Both the position numbers and the translations under genes were made by a program. DNA of 64,000 nucleotides from Mauremys mutica. Lineage: Eukaryota; Chordata; Testudines; Geoemydidae. Shown one piece after another: positions 22,878 to 33,900 of this stretch. The stretch covers positions 46,102,003-46,166,002 of the forward strand of contig NC_059075.1 in the NCBI RefSeq assembly GCF_020497125.1, in the 5' to 3' direction. The first letter of the stretch is position 1. The number at the start of each line of letters is the position of its first letter. Below the pieces are notes generated by a model. The model did no database searches and had not been told where the DNA came from. It saw only the letters and a list, made by a program, of their open reading frames with translations.

Positions 22878-22885
22878 TATAGGAA

Positions 22886-24005
22886 GTTGGGTTTAAAGCA
22901 AGTGGCCAATAAAATAAGAAAGGGTTAATTATCATATGATACGATGAATAAAATGAGTGGGCATATGACTAATAATTTTTGAAGTTACTAGCAAATCATT
23001 TCTGATATAAACATCCTTTGATTTCTGATCATATGATTAGGAAATTTTATACACAGAGACCATAATACGTTTATTTACTCTTCTGAAAATGACAAAGGCC
23101 CAGATTTTAAAGATATATGGGTGATGCCCTGAATGCTTAAGTCATTTTTGAAAATGGGATGTAGCCATCTAAATGATGTATGCCTTGCAATGCTGAGTAG
23201 AGCTAGATCCACAAAAGGACTTAAGCCTGGCCACTGTAGGCACCTAAATGCCTCAAAACCCTCATTCAGCTGCTGCTTAACTCAGCAGGTGCCTAAATTC
23301 CCCAGGCACATAAGTGTCTGCTGGTGGGCATGCATAAAACCAAGCTGCCTGATTCCCAAGCCCCAGTGAGATTAATCTGTCTCTCACCTGCAGGGCCCAA
23401 TCCACTAGATGTGCTCTCTTATCTAGAAACCACAGCAAACAATTTCACACACAAGTAATGATTAGTCCCATTGACTTCAAGATCAGGCCCAAAGATAGCA
23501 ATTATTTAACTACAGCATCTACAATAAGTAGCAACAAGACATTGTTCCTGCCATGACAACAGCATAGGCAGATCTTTGTACTCACACCATGACCTGTTGA
23601 CTTCAATGAGACGCCGCGTGGGTGCAGGGGTTCACGTGCAGGGCTCTCAGTACAGGATCAGGGACCAAGACAGCACTATTTAATTTACAGCATCCAAAGT
23701 CCATGCGCTTGGCATGCTGGGGCCTGGAGCTGCCCCTGCCTGTCGCCTCACACTCCCCACTCTCCCATAAAACAAACCAGCACCAGCACATTATTTGGCC
23801 TTACCTTTCTCCCTCAGATTTGGGGTACCATGCAGGATGACTGCCAGCATTCTTGATGCCTGTAGAAATAAGCTGCTTCCTCCAACCAGAGTGCTGGCCA
23901 ATATGCCAATAAGTCCCCTTCATTCTTTTATTGTTCTGAACAGTCCCTTGCCGTCCCAACGTCATTTAAAAACCTTCCACAGGGAATCAGTCTCTATTAA
24001 CCACA
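22886..24005. other. Non-coding DNA with a degraded MITE
   Basis: A block from about 23,098 (GGCCCAGATTTTAAAGATAT) is a degraded relative of the fold-back at 7,651. No gene seen. Confidence 0.35.
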
Positions 24006-24009
24006 TAAG

Positions 24010-24015
24010 TTTATT
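24010..24015 (-). promoter_or_regulatory. AATAAA signal downstream of a candidate exon
   Basis: Minus-strand AATAAA about 45 bases past the stop of the candidate exon at 24,061-24,171. On its own the hexamer is common by chance in AT-rich DNA. Confidence 0.3.
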
Positions 24016-24060
24016 TTTATAGTTAGCACAGTAAGTTTAAACTCCAAAATGTGCTGTTAT

Positions 24061-24171
24061 TTATAAGATCCTAGAACAAGAGAGGCGGAAACTTGTCATA
24101 CTCTTCCTCCAGTTATATGAGGTTTCATCCACCATTTTCTCAATGATCAGTTGGTTCCATTTCTGAGTGGC
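24061..24171 (-). CDS. Candidate terminal coding exon of an unidentified host gene
   Basis: On the minus strand a clean acceptor (CTTTTTCTTTTCCAG) is followed by 36 sense codons and TAA. The peptide is lysine- and tryptophan-containing (QKWNQLIIEKM, SYNWRKSM, SFRL), with mixed hydrophilic composition typical of real protein and unlike the surrounding low-complexity frames. An AATAAA follows downstream. No upstream exon was found with confidence, and I do not recognise the family. It may be a real last exon, or chance. Confidence 0.33.
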   Translation of the reverse strand, partial: ATQKWNQLIIEKMVDETSYNWRKSMTSFRLSCSRIL

Positions 24172-24179
24172 CTGGAAAA

Positions 24180-25587
24180 GAAAAAGATACAATCTGTTCT
24201 ATAGTAACTTCCAGACTACTAAATACTAAGGCAACAGAAATAAGGTCAGCAAGGCAACAGCATTAATTTTTATATGTTAAGATGACAATTAGCACACACA
24301 GAATTAGTACAGTGCATGAACAAGATACAGCGGAGAGAATGAAATACAGTGTTTGTGTGAGTCCTCTAGAGGTAAACTTTATTGTAAAATTTAATCTTAT
24401 GCATGTCCTGTTAATGATTTTGGACCCAAAATAGTTTTCTTTTTAACATTTCCATTCCCCCTTTTAAAAGACTCAGAGAGAAAAATCTTCAAATCAAGGA
24501 CTAGAAAGCACTCCAACCTTCCTTCTTTCCCCCCACGTAAGGCTCCTTTAGAACATGACAGGCAGATTCTCATTGGTACAGCTGTATATGCTGCAGTGAA
24601 TCCACTGAGCCTAGGTCAGCAGAAGGTGGTGAGATGAATTGGCCAAGTAGTGCAACTGCTGCTTTTCTCTCTCCTAACTGGAAGGTGACAGGTCAGCATG
24701 GAGGAGAAGGTTCTGGGGCTGCTGAGAGGACAGCTCATGAATAGCCCATCAGGGAGGCAGGGTGTCTGGGGACCCTGGGGTTAGGGTGGCAGTTGATGGA
24801 GTGTTTATTGGGACTTAATTTGCCTAAATCATGACACATAGTGCTACCAAGGATTATAAGACTAAAGCAACTCCATGGGACCTGGGGGAGGAGGAGGAGC
24901 GCCAGCTGTGGATCCCATCAAGCCAGGCTTTAGGGTGGTCTGTATAATATCTTGACAGATACTGAGGTGCTAGGATGGCCATTATCAAGGCCAGACTGGC
25001 TGTCCAAGATGGGGTGATGAGCAGCAGTGTAGGCCCAGACAGGGAAATCCGTGCTGCTATGGAAACTGAACTAAAATTAAAAAACAAAACAAAACAAAAA
25101 CAGGGAGGTCACAAAAAGTACTACACTTCCCCATCCCCCAGGCTCCCACATGCAAGATGCACTGTACTCAGGCAAATCTGCCTGCACTATGGAGATTACT
25201 CCTGGAGTTCTCTCTGTCTGGGCCCATGCTTGCCAAGGTCACCTACATTCAGTGCTCCCAGCTGCTCTGCAGTCATATGAGTCACTCTTTGTTTCCTGTG
25301 GAATCACAACAGGGATGTGTTTGATAGAGGCCAGAACCACTACCTGCTCCTATACATTGTGGACTGAAAGTACTGCATGGCATCCTCCTGTATACCCCTT
25401 AGGAAGAACTTGGAAACCGCCTGTAATATTTTATGAATGTTTTCTCTCTTTGATTGTCATAGTATTGCTTCTGTATGGTTTGAAGGGAATAATTCAGGCA
25501 TGAGCTGACCAGCATGTAGACTGGGAAGCAGACAAACACTTCTGACAGCCACCCATTCACCAATACTCAAAAGGACAATGCAGGTGT
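24180..25587. other. Non-coding DNA, possibly intronic
   Basis: No convincing exon. A short A-rich (AAAAC)n run lies at about 25,080-25,101. If the exon at 24,061-24,171 is real, this would be intron of the same minus-strand gene. Confidence 0.35.
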
Positions 25588-25600
25588 CAATTCCTTTGAA

Positions 25601-25884
25601 TGGTTTCAGAGTAGCAGCCACATTAGTCTGTATCCGCAAAAAGAACAGGCGTACTTGTGGCACCTTAGAGACTAACAAATTTATTTGAGCATAAGGTTTC
25701 GTGGGCTACAGCCCACTTCATCGGATGCACAGACTGGAACATACAGCAAGAAGATATTTATACATACAGAGAATATGAAGTATTCTTTGAAGTATCTGAC
25801 GAAGTGGGTATTCACTCACGAAAGCTTATGCTCCAATACATCTGTTAGTCTATAAGGTGCCACAAGACTCTTTGTTGCTTTTTA
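25601..25884. mobile_element. Fold-back Penelope-like insertion (two tails, opposite orientation)
   Basis: The left part (25,601-25,735) is a Penelope tail on the minus strand; the right part (about 25,790-25,884) is a Penelope tail on the plus strand. Both point outward. Flanks share CAATTCCTTT (about 25,588-25,597 and 25,886-25,895), consistent with one insertion event and a target duplication. The two tails are of different subtypes (GTTAGTCTCTAAGG against GTTAGTCTATAAGG). Neither part is coding. Confidence 0.72.
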
Positions 25885-25899
25885 CAATTCCTTTAAGTT

Positions 25900-27515
25900 T
25901 ACCGGCTCCAGCCATTCTGAGGTATAGCGTCTGGCTGGTCCCCACTCACCTCCCAAGAGCCATACAAACTGGTTTTGACCAGGTTGAAGAGGTCCAGAGA
26001 GACAAAAAAGCTTTAGGACTGATACACAGACAACTCCTGAAATCTCAGAAAAGAGAGAGACAGAGTCTGCTGGGAGCAGACCGAACCCCAGTTCCTGAGG
26101 TTGAGGTACTTGAGATAGATAGACCTACCTAAGCTTTGCGTAAAACACAGATATGTAGACTTTTGTGCTGAAAACCCTTTTCTTTTTGTGGTTTGATTCC
26201 TACTCTTAAGATTAAACAATACTTTGTTTTGAAAAGACTTTTATATCATTGCATTTACCTACTGGTCACAGCTCCCAGAAGGAAGTTTTACAGGGCAATT
26301 GGGCCTGTGAAGGCTCAGGATCCATCACGTGGAGGGGTTACACTCAAAGATACTGACAGGGGATCAAAGGTGCAGCTAGAGCTGAGAAACCCTTCAATGA
26401 CATACCCAGCGTACAATCTAAATGAGTGAGTAGCTATGGCTCCCCTAACCTGGGGTGCTCTTTACACTGTTTTGCTGCTGTAGCCTCCAGTCAGGATTGC
26501 TCACAAACAGCCTCCAGCACATAAGTCACTCCCAGCTTGGTCTGTGTGTATCTGTCACCTGCCAAATCCTCTATAAAAGAAATAATTACCACCATCTATA
26601 TGGAGCTGTAGTGATGAGTGTGTTGCCTCCCTGCCACATAAGTAAGTTAGTGACAACATTAAAGGAGGTCACAATTAGAATGTACTTTTTATATTTTTAA
26701 TCAGTACAGATTAAACCAACATTAAAAAAGTTACATTTCTTAGGGAAACTGTAAAACTTCAGGTATCAAATGTGGTTGGACTCAGAATTAGAAATAATTC
26801 TCCTTCCTGATATGAGCATAGGTGAACCTGTGGCTTCTGAGTCCTCAAGTGAAGCAACAAGATAGAACTCCAGCATACAGAGAACAGAAACAGACCTGTG
26901 CACCTTAGAAGGTTCCTTAGGTAGCCCAGCAGAGGAAACTCGCAACTAATTAGACTGCCCAAACACCGACTGAGCCACTGCCAACCCAACTGGCTAGGCT
27001 CTGATCTGGGATTATTTGAATCTGCCCATGAAGGTTCAACTCTGACCCCTCCAATCATGAGCAGTAGCTTGGGCTCAGGATCACAAGCACTGTCACTGGG
27101 TTCACAATAAGGAGTGAATCCAGAAGGAAGCCTTGGAAAGCAAATAATATTGGCAAGATTTGGTCTAAGTTATTTATCATATTTTGCTTATCAAGTTACT
27201 TGCTTCCAAATGCTTTCCCGCAGAGTGTACTATTTTGTTCCAGCAGTAAAATATCTTGCATTATACATATACTTTAACTAACAAATAGTGCTATATGCCT
27301 GCATAAAAAGGGATGCTACAAATTAATCTAGTGCGCTTCTCAGCCATCTCAAAATGTTGGATCTTTGTGCCCAAAGTATGAGCAGACCAGACCAGCTAAC
27401 AAAGGACAACATTATCTCCATCTGCAGCCTTTACAGTAAAGCAGCATTTACTTCCAGAATAGGCCCTAGAGGAAGTCCCTTAACTAAGTGGAAGAATGGA
27501 GGAAGGGACTTCTCT
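25900..27515. other. Non-coding DNA, no gene seen
   Basis: Sequence about 26,170-26,430 resembles old LTR or LINE 3' repeats by feel, without recognisable termini. Confidence 0.35.
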
Positions 27516-27519
27516 AATT

Positions 27520-27728
27520 TATGGCACCTTTCATTCAAGGCCCTTAGCGCACTTTACAAACAATGAATTTATCCTCAAAATTCCCCCCCATGAATTAGGG
27601 AAAACTGAGAGCCCAAGATGTTAAGCAAGTTACTCAAGATCACATAGGAAGTTTATGGCACAGCTAGGAATAGACACCTGGTCAGTGTCACCTAGTCCTC
27701 TGCCTTAACCACAAGACTATCCTTCCAC
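27520..27728 (+). repeat. MIR-core SINE remnant
   Basis: Contains the MIR-like order: AACTGAGAGCCCAAGATGTT, then CAAGTTACTCAAGATCACAT and a 3' segment on the plus strand. It is diverged and abuts the Gypsy insertion that starts at 27,777. Confidence 0.6.
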
Positions 27729-27776
27729 CCATGAAGTATCTCCAAATGATTATCATCAAATGCAGTCATAACCAAC

Positions 27777-27910
27777 TGTAGTCCGTTGGGGGGAAATGGA
27801 CCCTCCCTCTCTGGGTCTGTGGGCGGCCAATCCACCTCACTAAGTCTCTGGGAGGTCGCATGGGGAATCAGCGAGGTGATGGGAGACGTGAGCATGGGTC
27901 TGTGATCGGG
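27777..27910 (-). repeat. Gypsy 3' LTR remnant
   Basis: Plus strand starts TGTAGTCC and aligns with the start of the complete LTR at 28,757 for about 130 bp, including GTGGGCGGCCAATCCACCTC. It then passes abruptly into gag sequence, marking one end of the internal deletion. Confidence 0.75.
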
Positions 27911-28668
27911 TGTTCAGTCTTGGGTCCGGGTCAGCGCAGGGCCCATGGTCTGGGTTCCTGGACTGATAGGGATCTCTGAAGCCAGGAAGTCTTCCATCAA
28001 GGTGACCACCAAATTCAAGGTCATCAGGTGGTGGTGGAGTACCCAAGCCCTACCATGGGGTGGGAGCACCTGGATGAACTGCTCTAGGGCAACCTGTTCA
28101 GCGAGTTCACTCGCCAAGCATTGCTCTGTAAGAAGCTATCGCCAGCAGAGGTCTTTAATTTTTTGGGCTACGATGTGGGTCTGGGCACCCAGCAGGTAGG
28201 TCATCATCCGGAACTGCCAACAGAAAGTCTCTGGCATGATGTCGAGGGCATCTAAGATGGCTGACTTCACCCACCCATAATCTTGCGCCTCATCCAGAGG
28301 AAGCCCCCAATAGGTGGTCTGTGCAGTCCAAGTCAAGTAGGGGGCCAGGAGAGTGGCCCACTGCTCTTGGGGCCATCCCACCACTACCGCTATCCACTCA
28401 AAGGTGACAAGGAACACCTCAGGGTTATCCTTGGGTCCTATCTTGGAGAGTCTTATGACACTGAGGGAGCGGGGAGATTCCCTGTGGCCCGATTGGGTCC
28501 AGGCAGCAGGGTTGCGAGTTGCTGGAGAGACCGTTGCTGTTGCTTTCGGTGCTGGGCTCCCAGCTCCCAGAGTAACTTCTGCTGCTGGGCCCCCAGCTGC
28601 TGCACCAGTTGCTGCTGCTTCTGCTGCTGGCTCTCAGCCAGATATTTAATGAGCTTCTCAAACTCCAT
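27911..28668 (-). pseudogene. gag: Gypsy gag remnant with SCAN-like segment
   Basis: Starts at a Met (28,668) followed by a glutamine-rich coiled-coil stretch (QQQKQQQLVQQLGAQQQ). After a frameshift near 28,450 come a capsid-like region (LVTFEWIAVV, WATLLAPYL, AILDALDIMPETF) and, past an in-frame stop at 28,136-28,138, a SCAN-like helix pattern (LEQFIQVLPPHGRAWVLHHH). SCAN is a protein-protein interaction fold of vertebrate zinc-finger factors that derives from Gmr1-like capsid. The frameshift, stop and missing zinc knuckle make this a pseudogene. I see no zinc-finger array nearby, so I do not call it a host SCAN gene. Confidence 0.72.
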
Positions 28669-28756
28669 TTTTTTTCCCTCTCTCTCTTCCCCCCACCCAC
28701 TTCTTTTAGGGTTCCCTACGGCGGGCTGCTGGAGTCAGGCCACATTCTCCACCAAG

Positions 28757-29534
28757 TGTAGTCCACTGGGGAGAATGGCCCCTCTCCCTCTGAGTCTGTG
28801 GGCAGCCAATCTGCCTCACTACATCTCTGGGAGGTCGCCTGGCATAGGGAATCAGCAGGGTGACGTGAGAGTGGGTCTGTGATCTGGGCTGAATGACAAA
28901 CACTGTTACAGAGCCCAGCCCCTGATCAGGATGGGGTAGCAAAGAATTTCTGCCTCAGGCCTGCACCCAGGCTGAGCAGCAAACAGTGGGGCCTCCTAGC
29001 TCTCGCGGAGGGCCGACAAGCACAGGATTCTTGCCTAAGGTGGGGGGAGAATGCAAACCACAGATTGGGGTGGCAGGGTGGACGCCGGCCCACCCACTCC
29101 ACTGCATCCTGGAATGATCTGCCACTGGGTCAGCAGGGATCCTGACCGCAGCACGCTGACTCACTTGCTGGCAGCATTGCAGCCAGGCAGGGGTCGGCTA
29201 CCCCTGGGCCACTTCCCAACTCCCCCTCAGGGCGTACCTGGCTTTGTAGAGGGTCATCTTGGTTGTCAGGGAAGAGGGCCTCTGTCAGGGCTTGCAGCGC
29301 CTCTGTGTTTGGGTCTGTAAATGGCCCTGGTGGTCCTGGCCAGTCCTCAGCTTCCTCAGGGTCTGCAGCATCCTCCCAGCTCAAGAGCTTGCAGGAGCTA
29401 TCTGACTCCTCTGGCAGCTGGGCCCCAACTCAGTTCTCCAGTCCGCCTTTTGTACTTCCTGGCTCCGCCCTCCCAGGTTCAGTGAGGGGCCCCTCCCTCT
29501 CCACGTCTGTGGGCGGCCAATCCACCTCACTACA
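28757..29534 (-). repeat. Gypsy 5' LTR (778 bp)
   Basis: TG...CA bounded. Minus strand begins TGTAGTGAGG and ends GGACTACA, followed by a likely primer site TTGGTGGAGAATGTGG just inside. It is GC-rich and gives many chance frames on both strands. Confidence 0.8.
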
Positions 29535-29539
29535 CCAAC

Positions 29540-30931
29540 TGTCTCATTAATTATATTTTGGGGGATTAGGGAGAAGCCAAGTTAATATCAGAGATAATGG
29601 GAATAGTCTAATGCCAGATTCCAGGAGATAATACTTGCTATCGAGGCTCCCTTCACCCAGTAAAAATATAAATGCACTGTCTGGTTAGTTGTCTATAATA
29701 AAACCCTTCATGTACCACAGACAAAAAGTGAATACCCATTCTTGCACCCTGCTTGACTAACTAGTCATATCTTTGTTCTATGTTAATCCAAACAATACCA
29801 AGCTATTTATATATCGTTAGGGCTAAAAGGACGGAAACAAATAAAGACCATTATTTAAAATGAGAAACAGCTGTCTCTAGGTTGTATCAGAGATTTTCAT
29901 TATAGTCCCCAGTTCTGATGAAGCGTGACTTAAAAGTGGTTCATCTAAAGGCATGTTGGAAATTCCTGATTTTATTGCCAAATTACAGGAACACTTAGTC
30001 ACATCTCAATTTTTTTTAAAAGAAACATTTCCTGGGAAAATTAAAAAACACATAAATACAAATATGTTTGGAGGAAGGGGATGCTTCATGAATGTATCAA
30101 ATGAACAAGCAGCAAGATATGCTGTAAAAGTGGTGCAACCTGGTTAAAAAATAAAGATAGTTAAAGAATTAAGAATATTTTTACTTATATAGCACCTTTC
30201 ATCATAGCATCTCAATCTTCTTCAGACTTGAGCTACCTCTGCAAGAAATGAAACTGTTGAAAGAAAGGCATGATTTGTTTTAATTTTTGCTATTCAGATA
30301 GCATAGACTATATATATAATAGTCTCATCACTAGATTAGTAAATACAGCTAAAGCCATATTTTGCGTACTTTTCTTGTGCAAGTAATCCCACTATCTGTG
30401 TGAATTAGGGGGGCAGGATTTGGTCTGTGATCTGAATATCATGTTATCACATTGTTTCTTAACCTCATCTTGAATGTTGGGTTACTTTGCATTTAACTGA
30501 GCTATAATCTTGTGATATGCGAGCATAACTGTGTTGAAAATATATTGCATATAATCATATTGTACTAGCTGTCTATCTTAAGGTAGATCTACATGCCACT
30601 CTTATTTCGGTGGCATGTAGAGTAAGTACGTGTTCTACATGCCACGGCCAGTAATGTGTAGTGTAGACATAGCCTTAGACACTTATATGGCTCCCATTAA
30701 CATAGTATCTGGGTACCTCACAATTTAATATATTTATACTAACAAAACTCCTATGAGGTAGAGAAGTGGGGCTTTTTCTTATATAGGCTCCTATTACCCC
30801 CACCCCCATCCCCGTCCTGATTTTTCACACTTGCTGTCTGGTCATCCTACTGCTAGGATATTTTACAATTGATTTCAGTGGGAGAAATATTGTACCCTAT
30901 CATAGCTACCCAATTTGGTAGCTGAGTATGT

Positions 30932-30965
<34 letters not shown>

Positions 30966-33900
30966 TATTTATTGTATATATAATATGGATGAATTTAAAA
31001 TATTAAAAGAAAGTTCAGTTTTGGGATACTTTTATACTGTTTTTCCACATTTCTTAACTTTCATTTAAAGTTCCCTTCTGGTGAAAATTGAAAACATACA
31101 GTTCCTTTAAAAGCTGTCTTGTTTTTAGTAAACAGTGATTGTGAGAAATTTCTCTTCTCTCTCATACACCTGGAGTCTGCATTATAGTCAGCAAATTCAG
31201 AATTGAAATTCTCACCAGGCATCTGATCCTGTATGTAGGTTCAAGAAGAGACTATGTCAATGTTTGCTTAGTTCTTACCTTAATATTTATTCCAGCTAAC
31301 CTTGGGAAAAGGGACACAAAATAATCAAGACAAATTATGTCATTTATATTCTCCCTGCTTCATTTTACAGTCAAGTAGATCCAAACAATGAAGCATAAAT
31401 GGTTTATTATAGTCTTCATTGCCACTGTCAGGACCTGATTAAAAAGGAAAAGGTTTGTATGTATATTTTTTGTGCTGTATCTCTCAGCATCTGGAACGCA
31501 GATTAAAGTATCATATTTTACTAATGGTTATCAAGGCTTAGTTACTTCTGAGGCAACATATTCAATGCACAGGGCTGATTCTAGAGGCATGCGAGGAGGG
31601 CAATCACTTTCAGGGGGTGCCGGACTGCAGGGTCACTTGACTTTTTTATTTTTTGGGGCTTGGTCACAGAAAGGTGGGGACTGGAAACATCTTCCAGCCT
31701 GGCCAGCAAAACAGCTAAGGCCACCCCCCGATACATATATAACACACTACAAAGAACATGTAATTCTTTAAAGGTAGAAAGTGATAATCCCTATTCTTAT
31801 CATTGTGTATGTACCATTTTCTCTGAGACAGATTCATTCCTGTACTGACAAAAGTAGCAGACTCAGGAAAGCGGGGTAGCAGCTTGCAGGGACAATATTT
31901 AGGAGTAGCAGGGGGCACCTGCCCCCCCCCACAACTATGTACCACAACAGAGCAGGGGTGCCATTTCAGATTTTGGTAGGGGTACCTCCCTGCCCTCCCT
32001 AAATGGCACCCCGGCAGGCCAGCTCCACAGCACAGCATGTCAAGCTCAAGCTGCCAGACTCTGAACCCCTTCTCCAGGGAGCGGCACCAGCGGGAGCTGC
32101 GCTTCACAGCTGGGGAGCTGATCACAGTGCTGCAGATGCCGGATGGTGTCTGGTGGGAAGGGTAGAAGGAGCTACGTGCAGCTGCTCGAAGTAGGAGACT
32201 GGCCGCACTGTGTGCCTGGGGCACAGAGGAGGAGTGCAAAGGGCTAGGGCCACGAGGGAGTGCCAGGGTTAGGGAAGAAGGCGCACAGGAGAGGTTGGTG
32301 AGAAGGGGTGCAGGAGGGGAGTGCAGAGGTTAGGGGAGAAGGGGATACATGAGCGTCAGCATAAGCACTAGGAGGATAAGCGGTGCACAAGTGGGACTAT
32401 GTGACGGAGCATACATGAAACGTGCTAGGCTGTACGGATCTGTGCCATAAGTGACTGCTTGGGTGGTTAGCTCAAAATGGAGCTGTTGCATTCCCCAGAC
32501 CCACTGTCTGGCCATGCACCACTGGCTCTGCTCACGCTCCCTAACCTACGTGCAGGGCTGAGGCCTGGCAGAGCACTGCCACCAGCCTGGGGCCTGGCCC
32601 TTCCCAGCACTAGGGGAGAGAGGGCACCTGGGGTTAAGGCTCTCATTAAAGTTGCTAATCACCAGTTGTACCCACTTAAGGGTGTTTGCAATTTAAACAG
32701 ACTCCTCCCTGGCCAAGGTTTCTCTGAGGACAAGCCAGGAGGCTGAACTGCACAGCCGTGGCTCTTGGGAGGCCTGGCTGAACACTGCATTGACACACAC
32801 CCATGGGGCACTGCTCAGATCACTCACAGAGTCAGTGCCATCATGGGGCCTTTGCCACACACAGGGCTGACCTCTGCCCTTGCTTTAACCCTGAAACAAC
32901 TACACGGCAGGGCAAGGAGGAAAGGCCTCCTAGATCTCCTAGAATTGGGAAGCCCCAGGCTGGAATTCCAGCTGAGGGGTCTGGAGAATCAAGTTTTCCA
33001 CAGCTGCTGATGAAATGATGGCTCCTGTCACTCACACATGGATTTCAAATTACAGTGGCCAGCTTTTACTTGACCTTGTTCTATTCTGTAACAACCTTTT
33101 CATTGCACTGAACAGCTCACTGGGCACTGGGGTGGCAAAGGAGTAACTCAGGGAGGTACTGCTCTGTTGTGACAGTTCCATAGTCAGTTGTGCCGCACAC
33201 CACAGCCATGGAGAGCTTCACAGCGCCTATACAGCCTCTCACTGCAAAACACATTAAGAACTAAAGAAAATCAAACATTTAAAACTCATAATCTAGTTGA
33301 TTTTCGAAATGTAGTCTCAGAAGCGCCATATATACACTTTTTAAAAAAAGAATAATGGTGCACAAGTATATTCAATATTTCCTTCTGGTTCCAGAATATG
33401 TCTGAAATTGAGAAGAAAGGAGAACTCATGCACCAGACAATATCCTGACACAGCAATACACAAATGATCATGTCTTCATTAGAACAATCAGAAACATACC
33501 TCCCAAATTCTAGAAACTGAGGATCAGTTGAAAACAAGAAGGGCAATTCTGAACTGGATCCAGAAATGAATGGAGGAGACAGCATAGGTGCCATAGGGAT
33601 GGCAGGCAGCCACCCTGGGGAAGAGAAAGCCTGCACCATTCTGCACATGCTGGGGCCTATGAAGCTGGGACTAGAAGGGGCACTGAGAAAAGCAGTACTC
33701 AAGATGAAGGCATAGATGAGATTTGCAGCAAAAATTTGATCATTTTCTGTGGGTAAGGAGCCCCAGGAAGTCCCCGTTTTGCCCAAAAATGAAATAAATT
33801 CTACCGTCTCCTATGAAGGCCTAGAAGGAGTCATCTAGGGCTCCCTCATGGGAGCAGCAGGGGGAAGGCACCATGAAGGGTGTATTAGAGGTGTCAAAAG

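Larger units (their letters stand above)
27777..29534 (-). mobile_element. Internally deleted Gypsy element with SCAN-like Gag
   Basis: Minus-orientation LTR element flanked by the exact 5-bp duplication CCAAC (27,772-27,776 and 29,535-29,539). It has a complete 5' LTR (28,757-29,534), a gag segment (27,911-28,668) and only the last ~134 bp of the 3' LTR (27,777-27,910). All of pol and most of the 3' LTR are gone. The two LTR ends differ at many positions, so it is an old insertion. The Gag contains a segment like the SCAN domain, pointing to the Gmr1-like lineage from which SCAN is known to derive. Confidence 0.8.

Noticed and set aside
28283..28882. 199-codon plus-strand ORF
   Set aside because: It lies antisense to the Gypsy gag and 5' LTR and has serine/cysteine-rich composition expected from reading a CAG-rich coiled-coil region backwards.
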